The notes beneath the pieces are model-generated. The model saw only the letters and a list, made by a program, of their open reading frames with translations, had not been told where the DNA came from and did not search any database. Shown here piece by piece: positions 42,374-51,141 of a DNA stretch of 64,000 nucleotides (position 1 is the stretch's first letter; each line of letters begins with the position of its first letter). The DNA lies in contig NZ_OY764902.1 in assembly GCF_963668665.1 (NCBI RefSeq), forward strand, positions 2,618,001-2,682,000. Reading direction: 5' to 3'. This DNA is from an uncultured Anaeromusa sp. GTDB taxonomy: Bacteria > Bacillota > Negativicutes > Anaeromusales > Anaeromusaceae. Position numbers and translations under genes: made by a program.

Positions 42374-42843
42374 AGGTGTCTTTTACGTTAAATGGCAAAC
42401 AAGTAAGCATCGATACGCCGCCGGAGCGTAGGGTGGTGGATTTACTGCGGGAAGATTTTGGATTGATAGGAACGAAAGAGTGCTGCGGCGAAGGCGAATG
42501 CGGCGCTTGTACGATTTTAGTGAACCGCTCCAGCCGCTTATCTTGTCTGATGGCGGCGGCGCAGCTAGAGGGCGCGGACATAGTAACCATAGAAGGCGTA
42601 GCAACGGAAGAGAACTTGTCTGTTGTACAACAGGCTTTTATTGACTGCGGCGCAGTGCAGTGCGGCTTTTGCACTCCAGGGATGGTGCTGGCGGTGCTCG
42701 ACCTGTTACACCGCAACCCGCTGCCGACGGAAGCGGAAGTGCGAGAGGGAATCAGCGGGAATCTATGCCGTTGCACTGGTTATCAAAAAATCGTGGAGGC
42801 GGCTTTAATGGCGGCAGCCAAGCTGCAGGGGGGGACGAGCTGA
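42370..42843 (+). CDS. Molybdenum hydroxylase, small [2Fe-2S] subunit
   Basis: A plant-type ferredoxin domain (CCGEGECGACTILVN, then C in RLSCLM) and a helical second domain with CGFCTPGM and CRCTGYQKI coordinate two [2Fe-2S] clusters that pass electrons from the molybdenum site to FAD. Length 157 residues is typical. The GTG start overlaps the stop of the large-subunit gene (GTGA). Confidence 0.93.
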   Translation: MKVSFTLNGKQVSIDTPPERRVVDLLREDFGLIGTKECCGEGECGACTILVNRSSRLSCLMAAAQLEGADIVTIEGVATEENLSVVQQAFIDCGAVQCGFCTPGMVLAVLDLLHRNPLPTEAEVREGISGNLCRCTGYQKIVEAALMAAAKLQGGTS

Positions 42844-43685
42844 TGGAGATCCTCTTTCCTCGCACCGTTGCGGAAATGCAGGCGCTGTTGGCAGCGCAGC
42901 CAACTGGACGTATTATTGCCGGCGGCACCGATTTTTGGGTGAGGCACCGCAGGCTGCCTGCGCCGCCTGTACTGTTTTCCGTGGAACGTTTGGAGGAACT
43001 GCGGCAGGTAGAAATGCGAACAGATGGACTCTTTATCGGCGCCGGAGTTACCTATCAGCAGCTATTGGATTTACCAACACTAGAAGACGGCTTTCCGGCG
43101 CTGCGGCAGGCGATCGCTGTCGTGGGGTCTCCCCCTATACGCCACAGCGGTACCTTGGTCGGCAATGTGTGTACGGCTTCGCCTGCGGGCGATACATTGC
43201 CGCCGCTCTACGCATTGGAAGCCTTTGTGGAGGTGGCTGGACCAGAAGGTCGGCGCAGCCTGCCGATAGCTGAATTTATTGAGGGACCTGGACGTACTGC
43301 GCTGGTTGCTGGCGAATTTGTTACAGGCGTGCATGTCCCACGGCCTGAGAACCAAACTGGTTCCGCTTATTTTAAAGTGGGCCGACGCAAGGCTTTGGCT
43401 ATTTCCATTGCCAGTTTGGCGGCAAAATGGGAGCTGCTAGAAGATAAAACCATAAAGTATATGAAGCTGGCTTGGGGCAGTGTAGGACCAACTGTTGTGC
43501 AACTGCCGCAAGTGGAGTCGTTTTTGCAGGGGAAACCGTTGACTGACGAAGTAATGCGTCACGCGGGAGCGTTGGTTAAAGAAGGGGTAACGCCGATCGA
43601 CGATATTCGCGCTAGTGCGGCGTACCGTCGGCAGCTGGCAGGTAATCTGCTTCTGCATCTTAGCGAGTCTAAACTTGTACAGTAA
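42843..43685 (+). CDS. Molybdenum hydroxylase, FAD subunit
   Basis: The N-terminal FAD-binding part shows RIIAGGTDFWV and IGAGVTYQQL, then IRHSGTLVGNVCTASPAGD, the flavin and [4Fe-4S]-loop region of the CoxM/XdhB family. ATG 42843 overlaps the TGA of the [2Fe-2S] gene by one base; the longer open frame upstream overlaps that gene and is not used. Length 280 residues fits. With the two genes upstream it completes an L-S-M type enzyme; electrons leave to an unknown acceptor. Confidence 0.92.
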   Translation: MEILFPRTVAEMQALLAAQPTGRIIAGGTDFWVRHRRLPAPPVLFSVERLEELRQVEMRTDGLFIGAGVTYQQLLDLPTLEDGFPALRQAIAVVGSPPIRHSGTLVGNVCTASPAGDTLPPLYALEAFVEVAGPEGRRSLPIAEFIEGPGRTALVAGEFVTGVHVPRPENQTGSAYFKVGRRKALAISIASLAAKWELLEDKTIKYMKLAWGSVGPTVVQLPQVESFLQGKPLTDEVMRHAGALVKEGVTPIDDIRASAAYRRQLAGNLLLHLSESKLVQ

Positions 43686-43701
43686 AGAAAGGGGTTATTT
43701 T

Positions 43702-44034
43702 ATGGAGATTTCAGTACGAAATGAAGCGATGTGTACGGTGATTGCCGTAACAGGGCGTCTTGATACAAGAACCGCACCAGAATGGGAAAAACAGTGCGGG
43801 GATATTATTCAAAGCGGCGGGAGTAAGTTTGTTTTGGATCTGACGGCACTGGAGTATGTTAGTAGCGCCGGTCTGCGTTGCGTTCTGTCTATTGCCAAAA
43901 AGCTGAAAGCGTCAGGAGGGGCTTTGGCTCTTTGCGGGTTGTCTGGTCTGGTGAAAGAGGTATTTTCCGTATCGGGCTTTGACAGCTTTTTCCCAGTGTA
44001 CGAAACAGCGGAAGAAGCGGTTTCGAATTTTTGA
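43702..44034 (+). CDS. STAS-domain anti-sigma factor antagonist
   Basis: The 110-residue STAS protein has FVLDLTALEYVSSAGLRCVL, with the Ser-Ser of the phosphorylation site. In partner-switching systems the unphosphorylated form binds and holds the RsbW-type kinase, freeing its target. Start ATG 43702 follows AAAGGGG. It directly follows the FAD-subunit gene by 16 bases, so the molybdenum hydroxylase and the signalling module are probably one transcript. Confidence 0.92.
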   Translation: MEISVRNEAMCTVIAVTGRLDTRTAPEWEKQCGDIIQSGGSKFVLDLTALEYVSSAGLRCVLSIAKKLKASGGALALCGLSGLVKEVFSVSGFDSFFPVYETAEEAVSNF

Positions 44035-44056
44035 GAACAGCGCAGGAGGTAGTGCT

Positions 44057-44473
44057 ATGTCATCGACTACAGCGAGTCGCATTTTTGCCGCGCAAGATGA
44101 AAATGTGCCGGCCATTACTGCCTTTATTACCGAGCAGGCGGAACTGGCGGGAGTAAGTCCGAAGCGGATTTTGCAGTTGGAACTGGTCATTGAAGAAGTA
44201 GTCGTCAATATCTGCCATTATGCGTATGAGGTGCCGCCGGGCGAGATTGTTATTCGTACTTATTGTGAAGAGGACAAATTCGGCATTGAGTTTGAAGACG
44301 GCGGCATTCCTTTTGATCCCCTGGCGGCGGCGGAACCGGATTTAAAGGCGGGGCTGAATGAGCGGGAAGCAGGGGGGCTTGGTATTTTTCTCGTACGGCG
44401 TATGACTGATGAAGTGCATTACCGCCGGATGGATGGGCAGAACGTTTTGGCGGTAGCTGTTTCGCGCTTATGA
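44057..44473 (+). CDS. RsbW-like serine kinase / anti-sigma factor
   Basis: A GHKL ATPase of 138 residues: LELVIEEVVVNICHYAY (N-box with Glu and Asn), EFEDGGIPFDP (G1 box), GGLGIFLVRRM (G2 box). Such kinases phosphorylate the STAS antagonist or bind the target. AGGAGGTAGTGCT precedes ATG 44057. Neighbours on both sides (STAS, SpoIIE phosphatase) complete a standard cycle. No sigma factor gene is in the window, so the output may be a protein other than a sigma factor. Confidence 0.93.
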   Translation: MSSTTASRIFAAQDENVPAITAFITEQAELAGVSPKRILQLELVIEEVVVNICHYAYEVPPGEIVIRTYCEEDKFGIEFEDGGIPFDPLAAAEPDLKAGLNEREAGGLGIFLVRRMTDEVHYRRMDGQNVLAVAVSRL

Positions 44474-44501
44474 AAAAAGATTTTTCACCGGGGGATAGGC
44501 A

Positions 44502-46442
44502 ATGATGTTCAATAAATGGAGCCTTACATGGCGGCTGACAGTGCTCATCATGGCTGGCGTCGGCACCATTCTGACAGCGGTAATTGGCTATAGTTATTTT
44601 TCGGCCAAACAATTGCTGGAAGAAGAGATGATGAGAGAGGCTCAGCATGTGGCGGCAACGGTCACTTCGCGGATCGAGGTTTCTTCGCGGCGCGTGGAAG
44701 GCATGGCGCAAGGGCTAGCGGCAGTAATGGAAGTCATGCCGGTTTCTACGGAGCAGTCGTATCAGTTAATGGAAAAGTTTTTGCAAGGCCAAGAGGATGT
44801 GTTCGGTACGGCAGTTGCCTTGCCGGCAACTAAAAACCATCCTGCCGGCATAGGAGCCTATTTGTATCGAACCTATGGGGGCTTGCAAAAGCTTTCTTTA
44901 GGGCCGGCACAGGCTTATGAAACGAAGGACTGGTATTTGCTTCCGGTAGAAATGAAAAGCGCCGTTTGGAGCGAACCCTATTTTGACGAGGGCATTAGCA
45001 ATGTATTGATGGCGACCTATTCGGCGCCTGTCTTTTCTGCATCCGATCCGGAAACGGTGCGCGGCGTTGTAACTGGAGACATGTCGCTGACCATTCTTTC
45101 GGGACTTTTGGATTCTTTAGAGCTGGGGCGGGAAAATTACGCTTTTATCATTTCAGGACAGGGGCGGTTTATTGCGCATCCCACGGGCGGTTATGTCATG
45201 CGGGAGTCTATTTTTAGTGTCGCCGAAGGCCTGCAAGATTCGGGGCTGCATGAATTAGGACAAAAAATGATTCAAGGGCAAAAAGGATATGTTGCTCATA
45301 CGAGCAAAGTAAACGGCAAGATCGGCTGGGTGATGTACATGCCGATCCCGTCTACCGGCTGGTCCTTGGGGATCTTTTTCTCGCGTGATGAGCTTATGGC
45401 GCGTGTCTTTGATTTGAGTCGTACCCAGTGGTATTTAGGTATAGGCGGTTTTTTATTGCTCTGCTTTGTGGTGCTTGGCATTGCCCGTTCCATTACCAGG
45501 CCGTTGCGCCAACTAGAGCAGGCTACGCAAAAGCTGGCGGCAGGAAATTTTGAAGCGACGATTCCGGCTATTTCCGGTCGGGATGAAGTGGCGCGCCTGG
45601 CGGAAGCGTTTATGATTATGATCAGCGAACTGAAAATTTACATGGAAATGATGCAGGCCACGGTAGCGGCGAAAGAGCGCATTGCCAGCGAGCTGCGCAT
45701 CGCCAGCTCCATTCAAATGGGGCTGGTGCCGAAAGAGTTTCCTCCCTTCCCGGAGCGTACGGATTTTGAGCTTTTTGCGCTGCTGGAGCCGGCGCGGGAA
45801 GTTGGCGGCGATTTCTATGATTTCTTCTTTTTGGATGAAGAAACGGAAACGTTATACTTAGTCATTGGCGACGTATCGGACAAAGGCATCGGCGCGGCTT
45901 TGTTTATGGCTATTGCCAGAACGCTTCTGCGTTCGCTGGTGAGAGAAAAACGTGAACCAGGAGAACTGTTGAGTCGCCTGAATGACGAATTGTCCCGCAA
46001 TAATGAATCCTGCATGTTTGTCACCTTGTTTTGCGGGGCAGTCCATTTACCGAGCGGCGTCTGCCGCTACGCCAGCGGCGGCCATTGTCCGCCAATGCTT
46101 CTTAAAACAACAGGACAACTGGTGTATTTGAATCAAGCCAAGGGACCGGTTATCGGCGGCATGGAGGGTATGACCTATACCGAAGGAAGCTGCCTTTTAG
46201 AAGCTGACGATATGCTGCTTTTATACACAGATGGCGTAACCGAGGCTGCTAATAAAGACGAGGAACTTTTTGGAGAGGCGCGCTTGGAAGCGGCGTTGTG
46301 CAATCGCCGCGAGGCCGCTCCAGATGTATTGCTGCGCGAGGTAAGAGAGGAACTACACGAATTTGCCGCAGGAGCGGAGCAGTCGGATGATATTACTATG
46401 CTGGCCTTTCGTTACTGGGGATTTTCCAAAGTGCTGAAATAA
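44502..46442 (+). CDS. Membrane PP2C (SpoIIE/RsbU-type) phosphatase with sensor domain
   Basis: The 646-residue protein has a membrane segment (about 12-30), an extracytoplasmic Cache-like sensor (about 35-290; EPYFDEGISNVLMATYSAP, GQGRFIAHPTGG), a second membrane segment (about 310-328), a HAMP linker (ARSITRPLRQL) and a SpoIIE phosphatase domain with metal ligands (EVGGDFYDFF, IGDVSDKGIGAALFM, YTDGVTEA, DDITML). It should dephosphorylate the STAS partner when a ligand binds outside. The STAS gene and kinase gene lie immediately upstream. Confidence 0.93.
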   Translation: MMFNKWSLTWRLTVLIMAGVGTILTAVIGYSYFSAKQLLEEEMMREAQHVAATVTSRIEVSSRRVEGMAQGLAAVMEVMPVSTEQSYQLMEKFLQGQEDVFGTAVALPATKNHPAGIGAYLYRTYGGLQKLSLGPAQAYETKDWYLLPVEMKSAVWSEPYFDEGISNVLMATYSAPVFSASDPETVRGVVTGDMSLTILSGLLDSLELGRENYAFIISGQGRFIAHPTGGYVMRESIFSVAEGLQDSGLHELGQKMIQGQKGYVAHTSKVNGKIGWVMYMPIPSTGWSLGIFFSRDELMARVFDLSRTQWYLGIGGFLLLCFVVLGIARSITRPLRQLEQATQKLAAGNFEATIPAISGRDEVARLAEAFMIMISELKIYMEMMQATVAAKERIASELRIASSIQMGLVPKEFPPFPERTDFELFALLEPAREVGGDFYDFFFLDEETETLYLVIGDVSDKGIGAALFMAIARTLLRSLVREKREPGELLSRLNDELSRNNESCMFVTLFCGAVHLPSGVCRYASGGHCPPMLLKTTGQLVYLNQAKGPVIGGMEGMTYTEGSCLLEADDMLLLYTDGVTEAANKDEELFGEARLEAALCNRREAAPDVLLREVREELHEFAAGAEQSDDITMLAFRYWGFSKVLK

Positions 46443-46481
46443 CAGGCGGCGTAATCTTGGCTGGTGAAAAGGAGAGTCGTT

Positions 46482-47777
46482 ATGAAGCAAAAACAGTCTG
46501 TAGAGCTGCACATACCGTTACAGGAAGAAATGCTGCCGGTCATTGTAAGTTGTGCGGAAAACACCGCACAAGCCTTTGGCTTTGGCAAAGAAGAGCAATT
46601 AAGCCTTTCCCTGGCGACGGAAGAGCTATTCGCTTTTCTCAGCGGACAACGAGAAGATGCCGGGGAGATGCAATTTTGCTGTCGTCATGGCGGCTATTAC
46701 CTGGAAGCATCCTGCCTGTTTCCGCGGCGCGCGTTGCCGACGAAAGTATTTAATCGGACAGCCAGTATGTCATTGGATGATGATGCGGCGTTGGCGGAAA
46801 TGGGGCTGCTTTTGGCGGCGCGTACAGTAGACCATTTTTGTCTTGAAATGCTATCTGATAATCGCATGGGGCTGCAGCTGCGTCTGGAGAAGCGATATCC
46901 CCAGGCAGCGCCAGAAGAATTTGAAGAACTTCCTTCTTTAGGTTTTGCGTTAGCCGGGCCGGAGCGGGAAGCTTTGAAACAGTTTGCCAGGAGGGTGCTG
47001 GCTGTTTATGGCGACAGTGCTCCAGATTTTCTTCACTACCCTGGCAAGCTTGTGGACATGCTTGGCAGCGGCGAATATGGCGCTGTATTGATGCAAGACA
47101 GCAAGGGGCAAGTGGGGGGCGGCTTTCTTTGGCAGTGTGGCGGCAAAATGGCGGAAGGATTTGGACCGTATGTATTTTCGGAACAAGTCGGCATCGCTGT
47201 CACTTTGGTTGAAGGAGCTCTTAACAAGTTAGCTCGTTCCGGTATTGTATGCATGACCATGCGCCAGCCGACAGCACAGGCGCCTGACGGATATTTTGAA
47301 CCGCTGGGAGAAGTTTCCTTAGTGTCAGTTGGCGGCGTTGTTCAGCGTCATACGGCTTTATATCGACAATTGGAAGAAGATAACGGCATGAGTGTCTTTG
47401 CACATCCGATGATCGAAGCATTTTTGCGGCAGCAGTATGAGCTTTTGGCGTTGCCGCGCAAGCTGCAGCCAGCGATCTATGAAGGGGAAGAGCAATTGGC
47501 GGATTCTATTTTGTCCACTCGTTTGGACCGGCGTAAGCTGACTGCGTTTTTGGCGGTATTGGCGCCTGGCGCGGACATGCAGGAAAACCTGGCTATGCAT
47601 GTTACCGCGTTGCGAAACGAGAACATTAAAAATATATTTTTTGAGTTGGACTTGGGCAAAGCTTCTGAAGTAGAGGCGGCGCCAGCTATTTTAGCTGCCG
47701 GCTTTACGCCGCAGTTCATTTTGCCTTGGGGCGGACGGGGCGATCTGCTGCTTTTGACGCTGCCGGAGGAGGCTTGA
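46482..47777 (+). CDS. ATPase-like / acetyltransferase-like fusion of the partner-switching module
   Basis: The 431-residue protein starts with a degenerate GHKL-like domain (LSLSLATEELFAFL is the recognisable N-box; G1 and G2 are weak), so ATP binding is doubtful. Residues about 155-290 look like a GNAT fold, and the C-terminal part shows no known motif. Similar composite proteins occur next to SpoIIE-type phosphatases in other anaerobes, which is from memory. AAAAGGAGAGTCGTT precedes ATG 46482. It is two bases from the aminotransferase gene. Role: perhaps a kinase-like regulator or an effector that modifies a product. Confidence 0.55.
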   Translation: MKQKQSVELHIPLQEEMLPVIVSCAENTAQAFGFGKEEQLSLSLATEELFAFLSGQREDAGEMQFCCRHGGYYLEASCLFPRRALPTKVFNRTASMSLDDDAALAEMGLLLAARTVDHFCLEMLSDNRMGLQLRLEKRYPQAAPEEFEELPSLGFALAGPEREALKQFARRVLAVYGDSAPDFLHYPGKLVDMLGSGEYGAVLMQDSKGQVGGGFLWQCGGKMAEGFGPYVFSEQVGIAVTLVEGALNKLARSGIVCMTMRQPTAQAPDGYFEPLGEVSLVSVGGVVQRHTALYRQLEEDNGMSVFAHPMIEAFLRQQYELLALPRKLQPAIYEGEEQLADSILSTRLDRRKLTAFLAVLAPGADMQENLAMHVTALRNENIKNIFFELDLGKASEVEAAPAILAAGFTPQFILPWGGRGDLLLLTLPEEA

Positions 47778-47779
47778 GT

Positions 47780-48892
47780 ATGCAGGGACAAACCGTCAGA
47801 TGGGAAAACCTGGTTCCTGCGCATATTCGCTCCATTCAGGCGTACATTCCCAGTAAGCCCGATGATGTACTGCGGGATATGTTTCATTGCCTGTCGATTC
47901 ACCGCTTGAACAATAACGAAAATGCCTTGGGGCCGGCCAAGGAAGCGCAGGCGGCTATTGCCGCTTTTGATCCGGCGGCAGCGGCTATCTATCCCAGCGG
48001 CGATGCCTTTCATTTGCGCCAGCGCTTGGCGCAGAAATTTGGTCTGGATGCCGACTGCTTTTTGGTAGGAAATGGCGCTAACGAAGTAATCGCCTTTGTG
48101 ATCAATGCGTTTTGTCAGGCTGGCGACAATATCATTACCGCGGATAAAACTTTTGCCGTCTATGAATGGGTAGCTGAATTTTCGGGGTATCAATCCAAAC
48201 AGGTGCCTTTGTGCGAGGAGGCTTTCGACGCGCAAAGCATGCTCAAGGCCATTGATGAACGTACCAAAATTTTATTTGTGTGTAATCCTAACAATCCTAC
48301 CGGTACGTATTGGCCGGAGAAAAAACTGCGAGCGTTTTTGGAGGCCGTGGGGGGCCGGCAGATCGTTGTCTTGGACGAAGCCTATGCGGAGTTTGTGGAG
48401 CAAGAGGATTTTCCAGATGGTATGAAGCTGCTTCATGAATATCCAAATTTGGTAGTTTTTCGCACTTTTTCCAAAATGTACGGCCTGGCGGGCTTGCGCA
48501 TTGGTTATCTGGCTGGCTCGCCGGAAGTGGTGAATGTCATTCGCCGCACCTGCGTCGTGTATTCGGTGAACGCTCTGGCTCAGGTTGCGGCCTTGGCTAC
48601 GCTGGATAATGAGGGAGACCATGTAGCAAATACCCGAACGTTGGTGCGCGAGGCGAAGGCCTTTTTGCATAGCGAGCTTACCACGCTGGGACTGCATCAT
48701 CTGGCTGGCGAGGGCAATTACATGATGATCCGCCTGCCGCTTAGTGATACCTTGGCTTACCGCAAGTTGATGCAGCACGGGTTTATGGTGCGGACGATGA
48801 CCGGCTTTCGTTATCCCAATCATATTCGGCTTACTATGGACAAACTTCCGGTGATGGAAGGCTTTATCAAGGCGTTGAAGGCCATTTTATGA
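47780..48892 (+). CDS. hisC: Histidinol-phosphate aminotransferase-like enzyme (class I/II PLP)
   Basis: HisC converts imidazole-acetol phosphate and glutamate to histidinol phosphate; relatives act on aromatic amino acids or on threonine phosphate. NENALGP, GNGANEVIAFVI, NPNNPTGTYW, LDEAYAEF and FSKMYGLAGLRIGY contain the PLP-binding Asn, Asp, Tyr and Lys (in SKMYG). Length 370 residues fits HisC. GGAGGAGGCTTGAGT precedes ATG 47780. It lies in the middle of a signalling and transport gene train rather than in a his operon, so the true substrate may differ. Confidence 0.85.
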   Translation: MQGQTVRWENLVPAHIRSIQAYIPSKPDDVLRDMFHCLSIHRLNNNENALGPAKEAQAAIAAFDPAAAAIYPSGDAFHLRQRLAQKFGLDADCFLVGNGANEVIAFVINAFCQAGDNIITADKTFAVYEWVAEFSGYQSKQVPLCEEAFDAQSMLKAIDERTKILFVCNPNNPTGTYWPEKKLRAFLEAVGGRQIVVLDEAYAEFVEQEDFPDGMKLLHEYPNLVVFRTFSKMYGLAGLRIGYLAGSPEVVNVIRRTCVVYSVNALAQVAALATLDNEGDHVANTRTLVREAKAFLHSELTTLGLHHLAGEGNYMMIRLPLSDTLAYRKLMQHGFMVRTMTGFRYPNHIRLTMDKLPVMEGFIKALKAIL

Positions 48893-48906
48893 AACTATGG
48901 TGAAAC

Positions 48907-50277
48907 ATGAAGATAGGAAGAATTTTATCTAAGGCCCAAGAACCTGCGAATTTAGCATCCCCGGAAGTAGGGAAGACTTTGATACAGCTGGCTTTGCCGC
49001 TGATGATTTCGCTGTTGTTTCAAAATCTCTATGCCTTTGTAGACACGGTTTTCGTATCTTGGCTGGGGGATGTGCCTTTGGCGGCTGTTTCCATGGCAGT
49101 TCCCTTGATGTATGTTGCTTTGTCTATGGCTAAAGGGATTTCGATGGGCGGGATTATGCTCATGAGCCATGCTCGAGGCAGCGGGGCGGAAGGGCGGGCA
49201 GTTCGCGTCGCTCAGGGTATGCTGCCGCTGATGGCCTTGAGCATGTGCATTTTTCTTCCCTTGCTGGCGCCGACAGTCAACACGGCTTTTTTTAGCGTCA
49301 TTGGAGCGAATGAAGCTCTTTGGCCTATGCTTCACGCCTTTATACTTTGGCTGATTCCCGGGTTCTTCGTCATGGGTTATGTGATGACGGCGGAAGCTTT
49401 CTTTATGGCTCGCGGCGATACGTTGACGCCGATGAAAGCGATGGCTCTTGGCAATATCGTTAATATGGGGCTGGATCCGATCTTGATTTTTTCCTGCAAC
49501 CTGGGCGTAGCCGGGGCGTCGTTAGCTACTCTTTTGGGGCAAATTCTGGCAGGCGTTTACTTGTATCGGGCGCTGCGGCATCATGACTATGAATTGCCGC
49601 AGCTGCGTTGGTGCAAAGGCATGCTTGACGAGTGGAAACGCATCTTAGGGCAGGGGATTTATATTGCACTGTCTTATGCAATTATTCCGGTGGGCTTGTT
49701 TTTGCTTAATGCGGTGCTGGCGCAGTTCGGCCCGGCGGCGCTGGCGGCCTGGAACATGATGTCACGCCTGGAAATGTTGGTCATGCTGCCGGTCATGGGT
49801 TTGGGAAACGCCATGGCTACGATGATCAGCTTTAATCTTGGCCGAAAAGAATATGCGCGCGTGCAGCAGTGTGTGCACTCCTTTTTTCAGATTTCGTTGG
49901 CGGTAGCCGTACCGGTGCTGCTTGTATTTCTTCTGGCCCCAGCACAGGTGTTGGCCTTGTTTCAACCGACGCCGGAACTTCTCAGGCTTGGTTCTTATGC
50001 GCTTAGAGCGTCCGGTATTGCAGGGATTTTCATGACGGCTGTGTTCGGGCTGTTGGGCTTGGCCCAAGGCTTGAAGCGTCCGGTGTATATGATGGCTGTT
50101 TCGGCAACCCATGCTTTGGGGGTTCGTGTTCCGGCAGCGTATTTTTTGGCTGCGTTAGGGGGCGAAACCGGCGTGTTTTGGAGCCACACCGTGGCTGCCG
50201 TTACGGCGGCGCTGCTAGCGAGCTTTTTTATTTTTAAGCTGCTCGGAAGTGTGAAAAAGCTTGCGAAGGAGGACTAA
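48907..50277 (+). CDS. MATE-family multidrug/metabolite exporter
   Basis: Twelve hydrophobic segments and the family landmarks LALPLMISLLFQNLYAFVDT, VGGxx-like AKGISMGGIM and MLPVMGLGNAMATM identify a MATE exporter of 456 residues, without the extension seen in the other MATE protein of the window. It starts 14 bases after hisC and its stop lies two bases before the GTG of the next gene. Substrate unknown. Confidence 0.9.
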   Translation: MKIGRILSKAQEPANLASPEVGKTLIQLALPLMISLLFQNLYAFVDTVFVSWLGDVPLAAVSMAVPLMYVALSMAKGISMGGIMLMSHARGSGAEGRAVRVAQGMLPLMALSMCIFLPLLAPTVNTAFFSVIGANEALWPMLHAFILWLIPGFFVMGYVMTAEAFFMARGDTLTPMKAMALGNIVNMGLDPILIFSCNLGVAGASLATLLGQILAGVYLYRALRHHDYELPQLRWCKGMLDEWKRILGQGIYIALSYAIIPVGLFLLNAVLAQFGPAALAAWNMMSRLEMLVMLPVMGLGNAMATMISFNLGRKEYARVQQCVHSFFQISLAVAVPVLLVFLLAPAQVLALFQPTPELLRLGSYALRASGIAGIFMTAVFGLLGLAQGLKRPVYMMAVSATHALGVRVPAAYFLAALGGETGVFWSHTVAAVTAALLASFFIFKLLGSVKKLAKED

Positions 50278-50278
50278 C

Positions 50279-51076
50279 GTGCATTGGGGAAAAATTGTTG
50301 TTTTCGTTTTAGGCTTGTGGCTGGCGGCGTCTGCGCCCGTTTGGGCTCAAGAATCTCTGGTGTTGATTCAAGGCGCCATGGATATAGAGGTCAGCACCTT
50401 AGTGGAACGACTGGAAGAGCCGCAAGCTGTAGTGATTGACGGCTGGACCTATTGGCAGGGATATATTGGCCCTCAACAGGTCGTGGTTTCACAAACTAAG
50501 GTGGGTACTACCAATGCAGCAGCAGCGACTTTGCTGGGGATTCAGCGATTTTCACCTGCTGTGATTATCAACCAGGGTACGGCTGGAGGCTATCCGGCTT
50601 GGCTGCATCGAGGCGATTTGATTATTGGGGCGACCATTACCAACGCGGGGGCTGTTAATGCCGCCAGACGGGAAGCGGGGCAGGGACTTGAAGTACGCGA
50701 GTGGTCGGTGCGTGATGAATTTGGTCCGGTTCGCTGGCGGAGTGACGCCCGCTTGGTACGCTTGGCGGAAGCTTTAAAAGAAGTGTATTCGCAGGGGCGG
50801 GTGCATACAGGAACGATTTTTTCCAGTGACCGCTGGTCGCGGGAGCTGGACTATATAGCGTATTGGCAAAAGCAAGAGAACGCCTTGGGGGAGGAAATGG
50901 AAGCCGCAGCAAGTGCACAGATTGCGGCAGCTTACCAGATTCCGTATCTTTGCGTACGGGTTGTTTCCAACAACGAAGCAGCCCAAGAGCCATGGGAGCC
51001 GGCGAAAGCCGAACGTTTGGCCAGCGGCTGCCAAGAGTACATTCTTAGATTGGTGGCAGCTTTGCAAAATCGCTGA
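50279..51076 (+). CDS. Exported MTA/SAH nucleosidase-like protein
   Basis: The protein has an N-terminal signal peptide (about 1-23, ending VWAQ), unusual for this cytosolic family. IQGAMDIEV keeps the Glu of the MTAN site, NQGTAGGY the ribose loop, and EEMEAAASAQIA the ribose-binding Met-Glu. In MTAN the purine is protonated by an Asp in the motif I-S-D; here the same place reads V-S-N-N-E, so Asn231 stands where the Asp should be. Asn at that place occurs in purine nucleoside phosphorylases that prefer 6-oxopurines. GTG 50279 with AAGGAGGAC upstream. It probably releases a purine base in the periplasm. Confidence 0.82.
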   Translation: MHWGKIVVFVLGLWLAASAPVWAQESLVLIQGAMDIEVSTLVERLEEPQAVVIDGWTYWQGYIGPQQVVVSQTKVGTTNAAAATLLGIQRFSPAVIINQGTAGGYPAWLHRGDLIIGATITNAGAVNAARREAGQGLEVREWSVRDEFGPVRWRSDARLVRLAEALKEVYSQGRVHTGTIFSSDRWSRELDYIAYWQKQENALGEEMEAAASAQIAAAYQIPYLCVRVVSNNEAAQEPWEPAKAERLASGCQEYILRLVAALQNR

Positions 51077-51141
51077 CGATTCGCAGCGATTTAATGAATA
51101 TGCTATGATAAAAGAAAAATAAGTGGAAAGAGGGGCTAAAC

